This document shows positions 7,957 through 16,036 of a DNA stretch of 64,000 nucleotides, piece after piece (within the stretch, counting starts at the first letter, position 1; each line of letters begins with the position of its first letter). The translations under genes and the position numbers were made by a program. The notes beneath the pieces are model-generated. The model was given only the letters and a program-made list of their open reading frames with translations, searched no databases and was not told the DNA's origin. This stretch comes from Cytophagales bacterium. GTDB lineage: Bacteria > Bacteroidota > Bacteroidia > Cytophagales > Spirosomataceae. The DNA lies in assembly GCA_024742395.1 (NCBI GenBank), contig JANSYO010000015.1, forward strand, positions 23,456-87,455, given 5' to 3'.

Positions 7957-8742
7957 ATGAATTTCTATAAAGTAACCCTATCTGCGGCTATTGCCACCTT
8001 GTCTATAAGCAGCTGTCTTGCACAGTACTCAAGCACCCCACCAGAAGTTTCGCCAATGCCAATGAAGCCTGAAATGACTGAAATCTGGGAACCTGAAGTA
8101 ACAGTGGTAACACCTGGAAAAAAACTGGGAGATGCACCTTCAGACGCAATCATCTTATTTGATGGTTCTAGCCTGGATCAGTGGGTAAGTCAGAATGACC
8201 CTACTAAACCAGCTCCATGGACCATCGTAAATAATGATCATTTTGAAGTTAAGCCAGGAAGTGGCGGAATTCAAACAAAAATGAAATTTGGTGATATCCA
8301 GTTGCATATTGAATTCTCTGCACCAGATAAAGTAGAAGGCGTAAGTCAGGGAAGAGGAAACTCAGGTGTTTTCTTACAAAACAGATATGAGCTGCAAATT
8401 TTAGATTCTTATCAGAACAGAACATACAGAAACGGTCAGGCCGGAAGTATTTATAAAGACGTAGCACCACTTGTTAATGCAATGAGAAGCCCGTTAGAGT
8501 GGAATACCTACGATATTATATATACTGCCCCAAGATATAAAGCGAGCGGTGCTGTAGATTATCCGGCAAGAATCACAGTATTACATAATGGTGTTTTAAT
8601 CCAGAACAACACTACGATAGCCGGACTAACCAATTACATAGGCCTTCATATGTACCCGGATGCTCATGGCGATGATGTGATTGCTCTGCAAGACCATGGC
8701 AATAAAACTCAATTCAGAAATATCTGGTTGAGAAAACTGTAA
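7957..8742 (+). CDS. Exported DUF1080 (3-keto-disaccharide hydrolase-like) protein
   Basis: The 261-residue protein has an N-terminal export signal whose end can be read either as a lipobox (SISSC) or as a Sec cleavage site (SCLAQ). The rest is the DUF1080 concanavalin-like jelly-roll: ILFDGSSLDQWVS near residue 65 and GNSGVFLQNRYELQILDSY near residue 130. Some family members hydrolyse 3-keto-glycosides; others have unknown roles. It is flanked by a promoter element upstream and a strong terminator downstream, so it is probably a single-gene unit. Confidence 0.85.
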   Translation: MNFYKVTLSAAIATLSISSCLAQYSSTPPEVSPMPMKPEMTEIWEPEVTVVTPGKKLGDAPSDAIILFDGSSLDQWVSQNDPTKPAPWTIVNNDHFEVKPGSGGIQTKMKFGDIQLHIEFSAPDKVEGVSQGRGNSGVFLQNRYELQILDSYQNRTYRNGQAGSIYKDVAPLVNAMRSPLEWNTYDIIYTAPRYKASGAVDYPARITVLHNGVLIQNNTTIAGLTNYIGLHMYPDAHGDDVIALQDHGNKTQFRNIWLRKL

Positions 8743-8768
8743 GACAAAATCATCTATATAAGACTTTT

Positions 8769-8795
8769 GGGAGGGCTTCGCTCTCCCATTTTTTT
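8769..8795 (+). terminator. Strong terminator ending at the prmC start codon
   Basis: An 8-bp GC-rich stem (8769-8776 with 8780-8787, loop TTC, one G-U pair) is followed by A and seven T residues at 8789-8795. The T-run touches the ATG of prmC at 8796. Confidence 0.9.
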
Positions 8796-9629
8796 ATGAA
8801 AACAGCCAAAGAAATATTTGATCATTTTATAAATCAAATTCATTTCACAGATGAAGGTGAAAAAAAGTCAATGGCCTATTTGCTGCTTGAAGATGTCTTT
8901 GGTTTAACTAAAACAGATATAATTGTAGATAAGTCAGTTAATATAGATGAAGCCCTTTTGTTTAGATGCATAGATAGAATCAATAATAATGAGCCTATAC
9001 AGCAGGTTATAGGTTTTACATTTTTTAGGGGCAGGAAGTTTAATGTGAACCCATCTGTGCTCATACCCAGAATTGAAACTGAGGAGTTAATTGAACATAT
9101 CAAATCCTTAAAAATTAGCTCTCCTTCAGTTTTAGACATTGGCACTGGCTCTGGTTGCATAGCCATTTCTCTTGATTTAGAAATACCTGAGGCCGAAGTA
9201 TGGGCTCTTGATATATCTGAAGCGGCACTGACCATAGCGAAAGAAAATCAGAAAAGCCTTAATTCTAAAGTTAGTTTCATTCAGGCCGATTTCCTCAAAG
9301 ACTTCTCATTTGCCCATGATTTAGACGTAGTGGTGAGTAATCCTCCTTACATCCGTAATTTTGAAAAAGAAGAGATGGAACCCAATGTCCTGGATCATGA
9401 ACCTCACCTTGCCCTTTTTGTTCCTGATGAAAACCCGCTTGTATTTTATGAGGCATTAGCCTCGTTTGGTAAGAAGAACTTAAAGAATAACGGATACGTC
9501 CTGGCAGAAATAAACAGTTATTTGGGAAAAGAAACATTGGCTCTTTTTGAACAATACGACTACAAGGAAGTAGAAATCATCAAAGATATATTTAACAAAG
9601 ACCGCTTTGTTAAAGCCAAAAAATACTAG
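8796..9629 (+). CDS. prmC: Release factor glutamine methyltransferase
   Basis: PrmC methylates the Gln of the GGQ motif in peptide release factors RF1 and RF2. The 277-residue product has the N-terminal helical domain, the SAM-binding segment VLDIGTGSGCIAISL, and the catalytic NPPY motif at 182-185. The N-terminal alignment with E. coli PrmC supports the ATG at 8796. That ATG sits immediately after the terminator T-run of the previous gene, so the gene would need leaderless transcription, terminator read-through or a promoter hidden in the hairpin region. Confidence 0.95.
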   Translation: MKTAKEIFDHFINQIHFTDEGEKKSMAYLLLEDVFGLTKTDIIVDKSVNIDEALLFRCIDRINNNEPIQQVIGFTFFRGRKFNVNPSVLIPRIETEELIEHIKSLKISSPSVLDIGTGSGCIAISLDLEIPEAEVWALDISEAALTIAKENQKSLNSKVSFIQADFLKDFSFAHDLDVVVSNPPYIRNFEKEEMEPNVLDHEPHLALFVPDENPLVFYEALASFGKKNLKNNGYVLAEINSYLGKETLALFEQYDYKEVEIIKDIFNKDRFVKAKKY

Positions 9630-9670
9630 AATAATCATTTTTAATACCGTTTTCGCTAATTTCACGTCTA

Positions 9671-10645
9671 ATGGCAGAAAGAACAGAGCTTCAGGAGAAA
9701 ATTAAAGCTGTTTTTGAAGAAGTTTCAAAAGTAGTAGTAGGACAAAATTATCTGGTCAATAGATTACTTATTGGACTTTTTACCGGTGGTCATATCTTAC
9801 TGGAGGGTGTGCCCGGCCTGGCCAAAACGAAAACGATCAATACACTGGCTCAGGTTCTAGAATTAGGTTTTAAACGTCTTCAGTTTACACCTGACTTACT
9901 TCCTGCCGACTTGGTAGGCACAATGATATACAACCAAAAATCTGGAGATTTTGAGGTTAAAAAAGGGCCCATTTTTGCCAACCTCATTCTGGCAGATGAA
10001 GTAAACCGTGCTCCGGCTAAAGTTCAGTCAGCTTTACTTGAAGCTATGGCCGAAAAACAAGTAACTATTGGATCTGAAACTTACCAGTTAGATAAACCAT
10101 TTCTGGTTATGGCCACACAAAACCCGGTGGAGCAGGAAGGTACTTACCCACTGCCAGAAGCACAGGTAGACAGGTTCATGATGAAAATATTTGTCAATTA
10201 TCTCGATAAAAAAAGTGAACTGGAGGTTTTAAGACGTATGACTAATATGGATTGGGAATATGAACCTCAAAAGATTTTATCTTCTGAAGATATCCTGGCT
10301 ATACGTCATGAAATTAACAAGGTAGAAATCTCTGATATGCTGGAAAGATATATTGTAGAATTGGTCTTTGCCACTCGCTTTCCCAGAGATTATGGTTTAG
10401 AGGAAGAAGCCCACTATGTACAATTTGGCGTTTCTCCACGTGCCGGAATAGCCTTATATAATGCAGCCAAGGCAACAGCCTTTTTTGATGGCAGAGATTA
10501 CGTTTTACCTGATGATATTAAACCTTTGGTAAATGACGTTTTTAATCATAGAATCATACTCAACTACGAAGCTGACGCAGACGGTGTGACCAATGAGCAA
10601 ATCATTGAGAGAGTTTTGAATAAAGTGCCAATAACGGGCAAATAA
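9671..10645 (+). CDS. MoxR-family AAA+ ATPase
   Basis: The 324-residue protein is a MoxR-type AAA+ ATPase, with Walker A GVPGLAKT (46-53), Walker B LILADE (Asp109, Glu110) and the family segment MATQNPVEQEGTYPLPEAQ. Members act as chaperone-like partners of von Willebrand domain proteins and DUF58 proteins in metal insertion or envelope stress. Such partners normally follow in an operon, but here the next gene is hemB on the opposite strand, so the usual companions are absent. The two stop codons are 2 bases apart. Confidence 0.92.
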   Translation: MAERTELQEKIKAVFEEVSKVVVGQNYLVNRLLIGLFTGGHILLEGVPGLAKTKTINTLAQVLELGFKRLQFTPDLLPADLVGTMIYNQKSGDFEVKKGPIFANLILADEVNRAPAKVQSALLEAMAEKQVTIGSETYQLDKPFLVMATQNPVEQEGTYPLPEAQVDRFMMKIFVNYLDKKSELEVLRRMTNMDWEYEPQKILSSEDILAIRHEINKVEISDMLERYIVELVFATRFPRDYGLEEEAHYVQFGVSPRAGIALYNAAKATAFFDGRDYVLPDDIKPLVNDVFNHRIILNYEADADGVTNEQIIERVLNKVPITGK

Positions 10646-10647
10646 CA

Positions 10648-11628
10648 CTACCTGTTTTTTAAGATTGCTGCAGCCTCTTTTGCAAAATAGGTAAGAATGA
10701 TACTTGCTCCGGCTCTTTTCATACTAAGCAGCATCTCCATCATGGCTTTTTCTCCATCTATCCAGCCATTTTGAGCCGCAGCTTTTATCATCGCATATTC
10801 ACCTGAAACATTATACGCAGCTATAGGTATGTCATAGTTCTGGTTTAAAGCCCTAATTACGTCTAAATAGCTGAATGCAGGCTTTACCATCATCATATCA
10901 GCACCTTCGTCAAAATCCAGGTCAGCCTCCATGATGGCTTCATTGACGTTGGCCGGATCCATTTGATATGTTTTCTTATCACCAAACTTAGGAGCAGAAT
11001 CCAGGGCATCTCTGAAAGGGCCATAAAAGGCCGAAGCATATTTTGCAGTATAAGCCATGATACTAACCTCTGTAAAATCTGCATCATCTAATGCCTCACG
11101 AATTTCGCCAATTCTACCATCCATCATATCTGAAGGGCCAATGATATCTGCTCCGGCTTCTGCCTGAGCTACAGCCATATCGCAGAGAATTTCCACTGTT
11201 TCGTCATTCAGTATTTTTCCATCTTCTACAATGCCGTCGTGCCCATCTGAGCTGTATGGATCCATCGCCACATCGGTCATTATCATTAAATCTGGATAGG
11301 CAGATTTCACCTGTCTGATGGCCTCTAAATAAAGAGTCTCAGCTATGATGCTTTCTGAAGCAAACTTATCTTTCTTACTTTCAGGATAGTTTGGGAAAAG
11401 GCATATACACTTTATTCCTAAACTGACTACCTCTTTCAGTTCAATAAGAAGCTCATCAAGACTAAACCTGTAAATACCCGGCATAGACTTTATCTCCTGC
11501 TTTGTTTTTTTTCCTTCCATGACAAACATTGGGAAAATAAAATCATTAACAGAAAGAGTATTCTCTGCAACCATTGCTCTAATTGCTGCATTCTTACGGT
11601 TCCTTCTAGGTCTTCTCAATAGTTCCAT
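10648..11628 (-). CDS. hemB: Delta-aminolevulinic acid dehydratase (porphobilinogen synthase)
   Basis: The enzyme condenses two 5-aminolevulinate molecules to porphobilinogen in haem synthesis. The two Schiff-base lysines are visible as Lys196 (TAKYASAFYGPFRDA) and Lys249 (MMMVKPAFSYLD). In the metal-binding stretch the zinc-ligand cysteines of the human or E. coli enzymes are replaced by aspartates (TDVAMDPYSSDGHDG, residues 118-132), so this is the magnesium/zinc-independent type. The 326-residue length is normal. A -7 promoter element lies 22 bases before the ATG. Confidence 0.96.
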   Translation of the reverse strand: MELLRRPRRNRKNAAIRAMVAENTLSVNDFIFPMFVMEGKKTKQEIKSMPGIYRFSLDELLIELKEVVSLGIKCICLFPNYPESKKDKFASESIIAETLYLEAIRQVKSAYPDLMIMTDVAMDPYSSDGHDGIVEDGKILNDETVEILCDMAVAQAEAGADIIGPSDMMDGRIGEIREALDDADFTEVSIMAYTAKYASAFYGPFRDALDSAPKFGDKKTYQMDPANVNEAIMEADLDFDEGADMMMVKPAFSYLDVIRALNQNYDIPIAAYNVSGEYAMIKAAAQNGWIDGEKAMMEMLLSMKRAGASIILTYFAKEAAAILKNR

Positions 11629-11649
11629 TTTGCTTCTTTTTTAGATGCA

Positions 11650-11657
11650 CAAAAGTA
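11650..11657 (-). promoter_or_regulatory. -7 promoter element for hemB
   Basis: The minus strand reads TACTTTTG, matching TAnnTTTG, 22 bases upstream of the hemB ATG. No convincing -33 box was found. Confidence 0.4.
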
Positions 11658-11701
11658 AGGAATTCATTAGAGGGAAGGCATAGAGAAGTGAGAATTGTTC
11701 C

Positions 11702-12496
11702 ATGACAGAAGTGAAAAAAATGACTAAATTACGTGATCTAAAATCAAGTATGAGCCTAAACCTATCCAACTATAAATCAATCGCTCAATGGGCCTCAGGA
11801 AATGTTTTCTTTGCCAGAATACTTTTCTCACTCACTGAAATTTTTAGGCTTAGTATTGCCTTTTATCTAGGCAGTGTGCTTTCAAATGACATCGGAATAA
11901 ATGAGCTTATTCTTGTGACGATTTTGATAATGTCATTCCTGTTTACTACCCTTAAATTCAGAGGTAACGGCAGGCGTGTGCAAACTCTTTTTCTAATGTC
12001 TCTTTCCTGGTTTTTTAGTTTCACTTTTGGAGGTATTACCCATCCTACAGGTCAACAGTTAAACCAAACTGTTTTTGCGGGAGACACTTATGGCGAGCCT
12101 CAAACTAGCATAACTGAAGAAGTCAAAAAATCGAAATCAATCATTTCTTTCAAAAAGAATTCAGAAAAAATGCCCGATTCCAAGAGAAGATGGGCTTATG
12201 TCTTATTGTTCTTACTAAGTCTGCCGCTCACCTATTACGGGCTGGCACTAACCTGCAGTTTGGGTTGTGCAGGTTATTCGTTTTTTGCCATTTTAGCATT
12301 AATAACCAGTTTTGGTTTGTTTTCCGGCGGCATGTTTTTCTTAGCCAAAGCATTCAGAAGAGGCTTTATCAAAAAACACAAGGATATGGAACGACAGGAA
12401 AAAAAGAAAGAATGGAAACGGTTCCTGTTAGCCTGGGCCATTACCACCGGACTCTTTGGTCTTTTCCTGATTGTAATAAATGTGGTTAATTCTTAA
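11702..12496 (+). CDS. Membrane protein of unknown function
   Basis: I do not recognise the family. The 264-residue product has about four or five hydrophobic helices: two near residues 35-80, one around 98-112, and two or three near residues 162-215 and 238-262. A soluble, Lys/Ser-rich loop (about residues 115-160) lies between the two halves. The helix near 168-190 contains SLPLTYYGLALTCSLGCAGY with two cysteines. Similar small proteins of Bacteroidota are annotated only as hypothetical. Its end overlaps the convergent methyltransferase gene by 11 bases. Confidence 0.7.
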   Translation: MTEVKKMTKLRDLKSSMSLNLSNYKSIAQWASGNVFFARILFSLTEIFRLSIAFYLGSVLSNDIGINELILVTILIMSFLFTTLKFRGNGRRVQTLFLMSLSWFFSFTFGGITHPTGQQLNQTVFAGDTYGEPQTSITEEVKKSKSIISFKKNSEKMPDSKRRWAYVLLFLLSLPLTYYGLALTCSLGCAGYSFFAILALITSFGLFSGGMFFLAKAFRRGFIKKHKDMERQEKKKEWKRFLLAWAITTGLFGLFLIVINVVNS

Positions 12497-13076
12497 GTTT
12501 CAGCTGAATAAAAAGTTCTTTCCCTTCTCTGGGTTTTATTGAATTGTAACAGGCAGATATCTTACTTTCAAAATACTTTTCAAAGTATCTCAGGTATTCA
12601 TCTGCACTGCCCCCAAAAGGCGGCCCTCCGGGCATTTGTACACCAAACAAAACTCCCGCCAAGACTCCCTTTTTACTTAATAATTGACTCATTTTTCTTG
12701 CATAAGATCCTCTTAATGAAGGATCTAGTGCACAAAAGAAAGTTTGTTCCAGAATAAGATCAAAGTTCCCTTCAAGACTGAAAAAATCACCATGAATAAC
12801 TTCGCATTTAGCCGCCTTTATTTCTTTGACAAACTTCTCTTTTAATGAATCTGTCAGCACTTTTGAAATATCAATCAGTGTAACCTTCTTAAAGCCTTTA
12901 GAAAGTAGATATTCAGCTTCATATGAGTTTCCGCAGCCCGGAATTAAAATTGAGATATCTTTATCAACTAACTGGTCTATATATTCTTTTAAGGGTCTTG
13001 AAACTTCACCCAGGTCCCAACCTGTTAAATTTGAGTTATACCTGGACGACCAGAATTCATCATTTAGTTCATTCAT
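12486..13076 (-). CDS. TPMT-family SAM-dependent methyltransferase
   Basis: The 196-residue protein has the thiopurine S-methyltransferase family pattern: FWSSRYNSNLTGWDLGEVS at the start, the SAM-binding LIPGCGNSYEAEYL, and EQTFFCALDPSLR. Family members methylate thiols, selenium or tellurium compounds, or halides. The substrate here is unknown. It begins 4 bases after the end of the YfcC carrier gene on the same strand, so the two are probably one operon. Confidence 0.88.
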   Translation of the reverse strand: MNELNDEFWSSRYNSNLTGWDLGEVSRPLKEYIDQLVDKDISILIPGCGNSYEAEYLLSKGFKKVTLIDISKVLTDSLKEKFVKEIKAAKCEVIHGDFFSLEGNFDLILEQTFFCALDPSLRGSYARKMSQLLSKKGVLAGVLFGVQMPGGPPFGGSADEYLRYFEKYFESKISACYNSIKPREGKELFIQLKLKN

Positions 13077-13080
13077 ATAA

Positions 13081-14565
13081 TTAGATATAAACGCCTACAG
13101 TTAGTAAAATCACACCCAGAACGGCCAGAAGTATTAACAAAGGATAAATGAATTTTAACCATTTATTAAAACCCACATTTACCATAGTAAGAGAGGCTAG
13201 TATAAGTCCTGTAGGATTAATAAAGGCCATCATTCCCTGTCCGTATATGAATGTGTTAACAATCATTTCTCTACCTATACCTATTACATCTGCCAACGGA
13301 GCAAAAATCGGCATAGTTAGAACGGCCATTCCTGAGGACGAAGGAATAAATAAGGCTAAACCTGAGTACATAAAATATAAGCCATTGATAAAAACTCCTT
13401 TAGGTACACCTTCTACTAACAAAGAGCCATTGTAAAGAAGGGTATCTGATATTTGTCCTTCTTCCATCAAAACGGTTACCCCTCTGGCTACGCCAATAAC
13501 CAAGGCTACACCTAAAAGGTCTTTTGAGCCATCAATAAAAGCTTTCACAAATATTTTTTCATTAATTCTTCCAGCAAAGGCAATCAAAATCCCGCCAATA
13601 AAAAATACTGTTGTCATTTCAAGGAACCACCATTCCAAATTTGAAACTCCATAAATCATAACCACAAAACACATAGCGAATAAACTTAGAATGATTTTTT
13701 GCTTTCCGGTTAATGCTTCAGGAATTTGATTTTTGTTTTTCAAAAACATCCTTTCTATCTCTTCCCTTTGATCTCTTAATATCGATGCCTCGGGGTTGGC
13801 TTTCACCTTCCTGGCATAGCGTAAAATAAACCACAAACAGAGTGAAAGACCCACAAATAACATGATGATACGTCCCTGAATGCCAGATAGCCAATTTATT
13901 CCTGCCGCATCAGAGCCAATAATCACACTAAAAGGATTCACTGTACTGGCCATGGTTCCCATGCTTGAACCAACATAAATACAGGCTACCGCCACCATGG
14001 CATCGTATCCGGCAGCCAGAAAAACCGGAACCAGTATTGGATAAAAAGCAATGGTCTCTTCAGCTAATCCAAAAGTAGTTCCTCCTGCGGCTATTAAGCT
14101 GGTAATGATAATAATGAGTAAATACTCCTTCCCTTTTAGTAACTGAGCTAAGCTTGACACACCTGAATCAAATGCCCCTGTGCTATGAACTACTCCTATG
14201 GTTCCACCAAGAATAAGGACAAAAAGAATGATATCAATAGACTGCAAAATACCTTGTAAAGGAGCTTGAAAGAAGGCCAATAAACCCTGTGGCTTTGGGC
14301 TTGTTTCATGATACGTTCCGGGTATGCCAATGGGTTTCCAGATATCCCCCTCAGTAAATTTTTCTATGGGAATCTTTACCCCTATCCTATCCAACTCCTC
14401 TTGTGTAGCCGGAAACTCCGAAGCCGTTTGACCTGAAATGATGAAGCTGTTCTTTTCTTCATTATAAGAGAGCCTATCGTACTCTCCCGAAGGCAAAAGC
14501 CAGGTAAGACCAGCGACAAGACCGGCAATTAATAATAGAACAGTATGGGCTGTAGGAAACTTCAT
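13081..14565 (-). CDS. YfcC/ArcD-like (DcuC superfamily) membrane carrier
   Basis: The 494-residue product starts with a membrane segment followed by LLPSGEYDR, and has about 12 hydrophobic helices with AAGGTTFGLAEETIAFYPIL and GSSMGTMASTVNPFSVIIGS, the conserved re-entrant-loop-like motifs of the YfcC family. Such carriers move amino acids, peptides or dicarboxylates through the inner membrane. The substrate cannot be told. The gene follows the terminator of the sigma-54 regulator and leads into the TPMT-like gene. Confidence 0.85.
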   Translation of the reverse strand: MKFPTAHTVLLLIAGLVAGLTWLLPSGEYDRLSYNEEKNSFIISGQTASEFPATQEELDRIGVKIPIEKFTEGDIWKPIGIPGTYHETSPKPQGLLAFFQAPLQGILQSIDIILFVLILGGTIGVVHSTGAFDSGVSSLAQLLKGKEYLLIIIITSLIAAGGTTFGLAEETIAFYPILVPVFLAAGYDAMVAVACIYVGSSMGTMASTVNPFSVIIGSDAAGINWLSGIQGRIIMLFVGLSLCLWFILRYARKVKANPEASILRDQREEIERMFLKNKNQIPEALTGKQKIILSLFAMCFVVMIYGVSNLEWWFLEMTTVFFIGGILIAFAGRINEKIFVKAFIDGSKDLLGVALVIGVARGVTVLMEEGQISDTLLYNGSLLVEGVPKGVFINGLYFMYSGLALFIPSSSGMAVLTMPIFAPLADVIGIGREMIVNTFIYGQGMMAFINPTGLILASLTMVNVGFNKWLKFIYPLLILLAVLGVILLTVGVYI

Positions 14566-14583
14566 AAGCCTAAATTTAGAGAC

Positions 14584-14617
14584 AAAAAAAGTGAAACACG
14601 AAATCGCGTTTCACTTT
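14584..14617 (-). terminator. Terminator after the sigma-54 regulator gene
   Basis: A stem of 10 bp (14588-14597 with 14608-14617), extended inward by 2 bp past one mismatch, is followed on the minus strand by a run of seven U residues. It lies 21 bases after the regulator stop codon. Confidence 0.8.
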
Positions 14618-14638
14618 CCTATTTAAGTCAAAAAAAAT

Positions 14639-15349
14639 CTAAAGTCCCAATCCGGCGTATAACTTCACGTCATCTACCTGAATGGTTTCACCGCACATAA
14701 TTACTAAACGCTCAACCACGTTTCGTAGCTCACGTACATTTCCTGACCATGGCAGGCTTTTCATATGCTCCATGGCCTCAGGAGAAAAAGTCTTTGGTGC
14801 ATCACCATATTCTTCTGATACATCCTGTAAAAACTTGTCACATAGAAGAGGTATATCCCCGGCTCGTTCCGCTAAAGGAGGCACGTAAATCGGAATCACA
14901 TTAAGCCTATGGAATAAATCTTCTCTAAACTCATTATCGGCAATCGCTTTCTTTAAATCCTTATTAGTCGCAGCCAGTACTCTGACATTGATTTTGATCT
15001 CCTTTTCGCCACCTACCCGAGTAATCTTGCCCTCTTGAAGAGCTCTTAGCACTTTAGCTTGGGCAGACAAACTCATGTCACCTATCTCATCCAAAAACAA
15101 AGTACCATTATCAGCAAGTTCAAACTTACCTATCCTCTGTTTTACAGCAGATGTAAAGGAGCCCTTTTCGTGCCCGAAAAGCTCACTTTCAATAAGCTCA
15201 GATGGAATAGCGGCACAGTTTACCTCTACCAGCTTTTGCTTAAACCTACTGCTCTTATCATGTATTTGCTTGGCTACCATCTCTTTACCGGAACCATTTG
15301 GCCCCGTAATAAGTACTCTGGCTTCAGTAGGAGCTACTCTATCTATTGT
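14639..15349 (-). pseudogene. AAA+ half of a sigma-54 response regulator, cut off by an in-frame stop
   Basis: This is the continuation of the receiver gene in the same frame after the TAA at 15350-15352. It encodes TIDRVAPTEARVLI, Walker A GPNGSGKE, the sigma-54 contact loop ELFGHEKGSFTSA (GAFTGA-type), Walker B FLDEIGDM and the R-finger region. The first ATG (15278-15280) lies after the Walker A motif, and no ATG, GTG or TTG occurs between the stop and that motif, so restart would give a protein unable to bind ATP. The protein ends just after the AAA+ lid and has no Fis-type helix-turn-helix; a terminator follows, so this end looks natural. It may be a recent nonsense mutation, read-through or a sequencing error. 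Confidence 0.85.
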
Positions 15350-15802
15350 TTATTTAACTTTTAGAATAGGAGCAGAATCACCAACAATTTCGTTTTTCTT
15401 GTAAACTCTCTTCTTCAGAGTTTTTATTACCTCTACGTCATTGGCTTTCTCAATGGCGTTTCTTACAGTTACAAGAAGTCTGTTTAGATCTGGTGGTTTA
15501 GTAATGAAGTCAAACGCTCCTCTTTTAGTCGCTTCCACCGCATTCTCCACGTTTCCAAAGGCAGATACCATTACAAACTGGGTAACAGATCCTTCTTCTT
15601 TCGCCTTTTGAAGAACATCCAAACCTTCCAACTTTGGCATCTTAATGTCACAAAGAGCAACATCATAAGGAGCACTCAAGACCATATCAAGGCCTTCCTG
15701 CCCATCCTTGGCTTCATCTACTTCATATCCCTCATATTCCAAGATATCTCTTAATGCGTCACGTATACTTTTCTCGTCGTCGATTACTAGGATTTTTGCC
15801 AT
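15350..15802 (-). CDS. Receiver domain of the interrupted sigma-54 response regulator
   Basis: The first 120 residues are a complete CheY-like receiver: acidic pair DDE near residue 8-10, the phospho-acceptor Asp in ALCDIKMP (about residue 53), a Thr/Ser-type MVSAFG and the Lys in TKPPD. It continues into the linker and ends KVK then TAA. As it stands the product would be a lone receiver of 150 residues. The next codons in the same frame encode the AAA+ domain (14639-15349), so the original gene was a 387-residue NtrC-family regulator. No sensor kinase is adjacent. Confidence 0.85.
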   Translation of the reverse strand: MAKILVIDDEKSIRDALRDILEYEGYEVDEAKDGQEGLDMVLSAPYDVALCDIKMPKLEGLDVLQKAKEEGSVTQFVMVSAFGNVENAVEATKRGAFDFITKPPDLNRLLVTVRNAIEKANDVEVIKTLKKRVYKKNEIVGDSAPILKVK

Positions 15803-15901
15803 GTATAATAGCTTACAAGTGGGTTAAGTAAAGTTCTAGTGCAGATTTTACAATCATAACACAATGGCAAGTTAGTAAAAAATCTTATCAATGAGATGTA
15901 A

Positions 15902-15915
15902 ATGATAGCTATCAT
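15902..15915. promoter_or_regulatory. 14-bp perfect palindrome, possible operator
   Basis: ATGATAGCTATCAT reads the same on both strands. It lies in the 234-base gap between the sigma-54 regulator and the divergent lipoprotein gene, 78 to 91 bases upstream of the GG of the sigma-54-like promoter, a usual distance for an upstream activator site. The rest of the gap is AT-rich with no other structure seen. Confidence 0.4.
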
Positions 15916-15992
15916 ATTTTATCAGTTTTTATCGACAAATATGCTCAGACTATACGAAAACAGGTCTTATTCCAAAATCAGAATAATTATTC

Positions 15993-16006
15993 GGTATCAT
16001 TCTTGC
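15993..16006 (+). promoter_or_regulatory. Sigma-54-type promoter (GG-N10-GC)
   Basis: The sequence CGGTATCATTCTTGCT contains GG and GC spaced by exactly ten bases and a full TTGCT at the -12 side, the invariant features of sigma-54 promoters. The -24 side matches less well (TGGCACG expected). Transcription would start near 16018, 19 bases before the lipoprotein ATG. Confidence 0.45.
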
Positions 16007-16036
16007 TATATGATGTAAAACTATTGTGTGAATGAT

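Noticed and set aside
8876..9235. Minus-strand frame of 119 codons inside prmC
   Set aside because: Fully antisense to prmC, with no recognisable domain.
14639..15280. AAA+ part as an independent gene starting at ATG 15280
   Set aside because: This start would leave out Walker A, which is encoded just upstream in the same open frame after the stop.
15350..15352. Selenocysteine-type recoding of the internal stop in the sigma-54 regulator
   Set aside because: The codon is TAA, not TGA, no SECIS-like structure or selA/selB is seen, and SelD is over 20 kb away and uses Cys.
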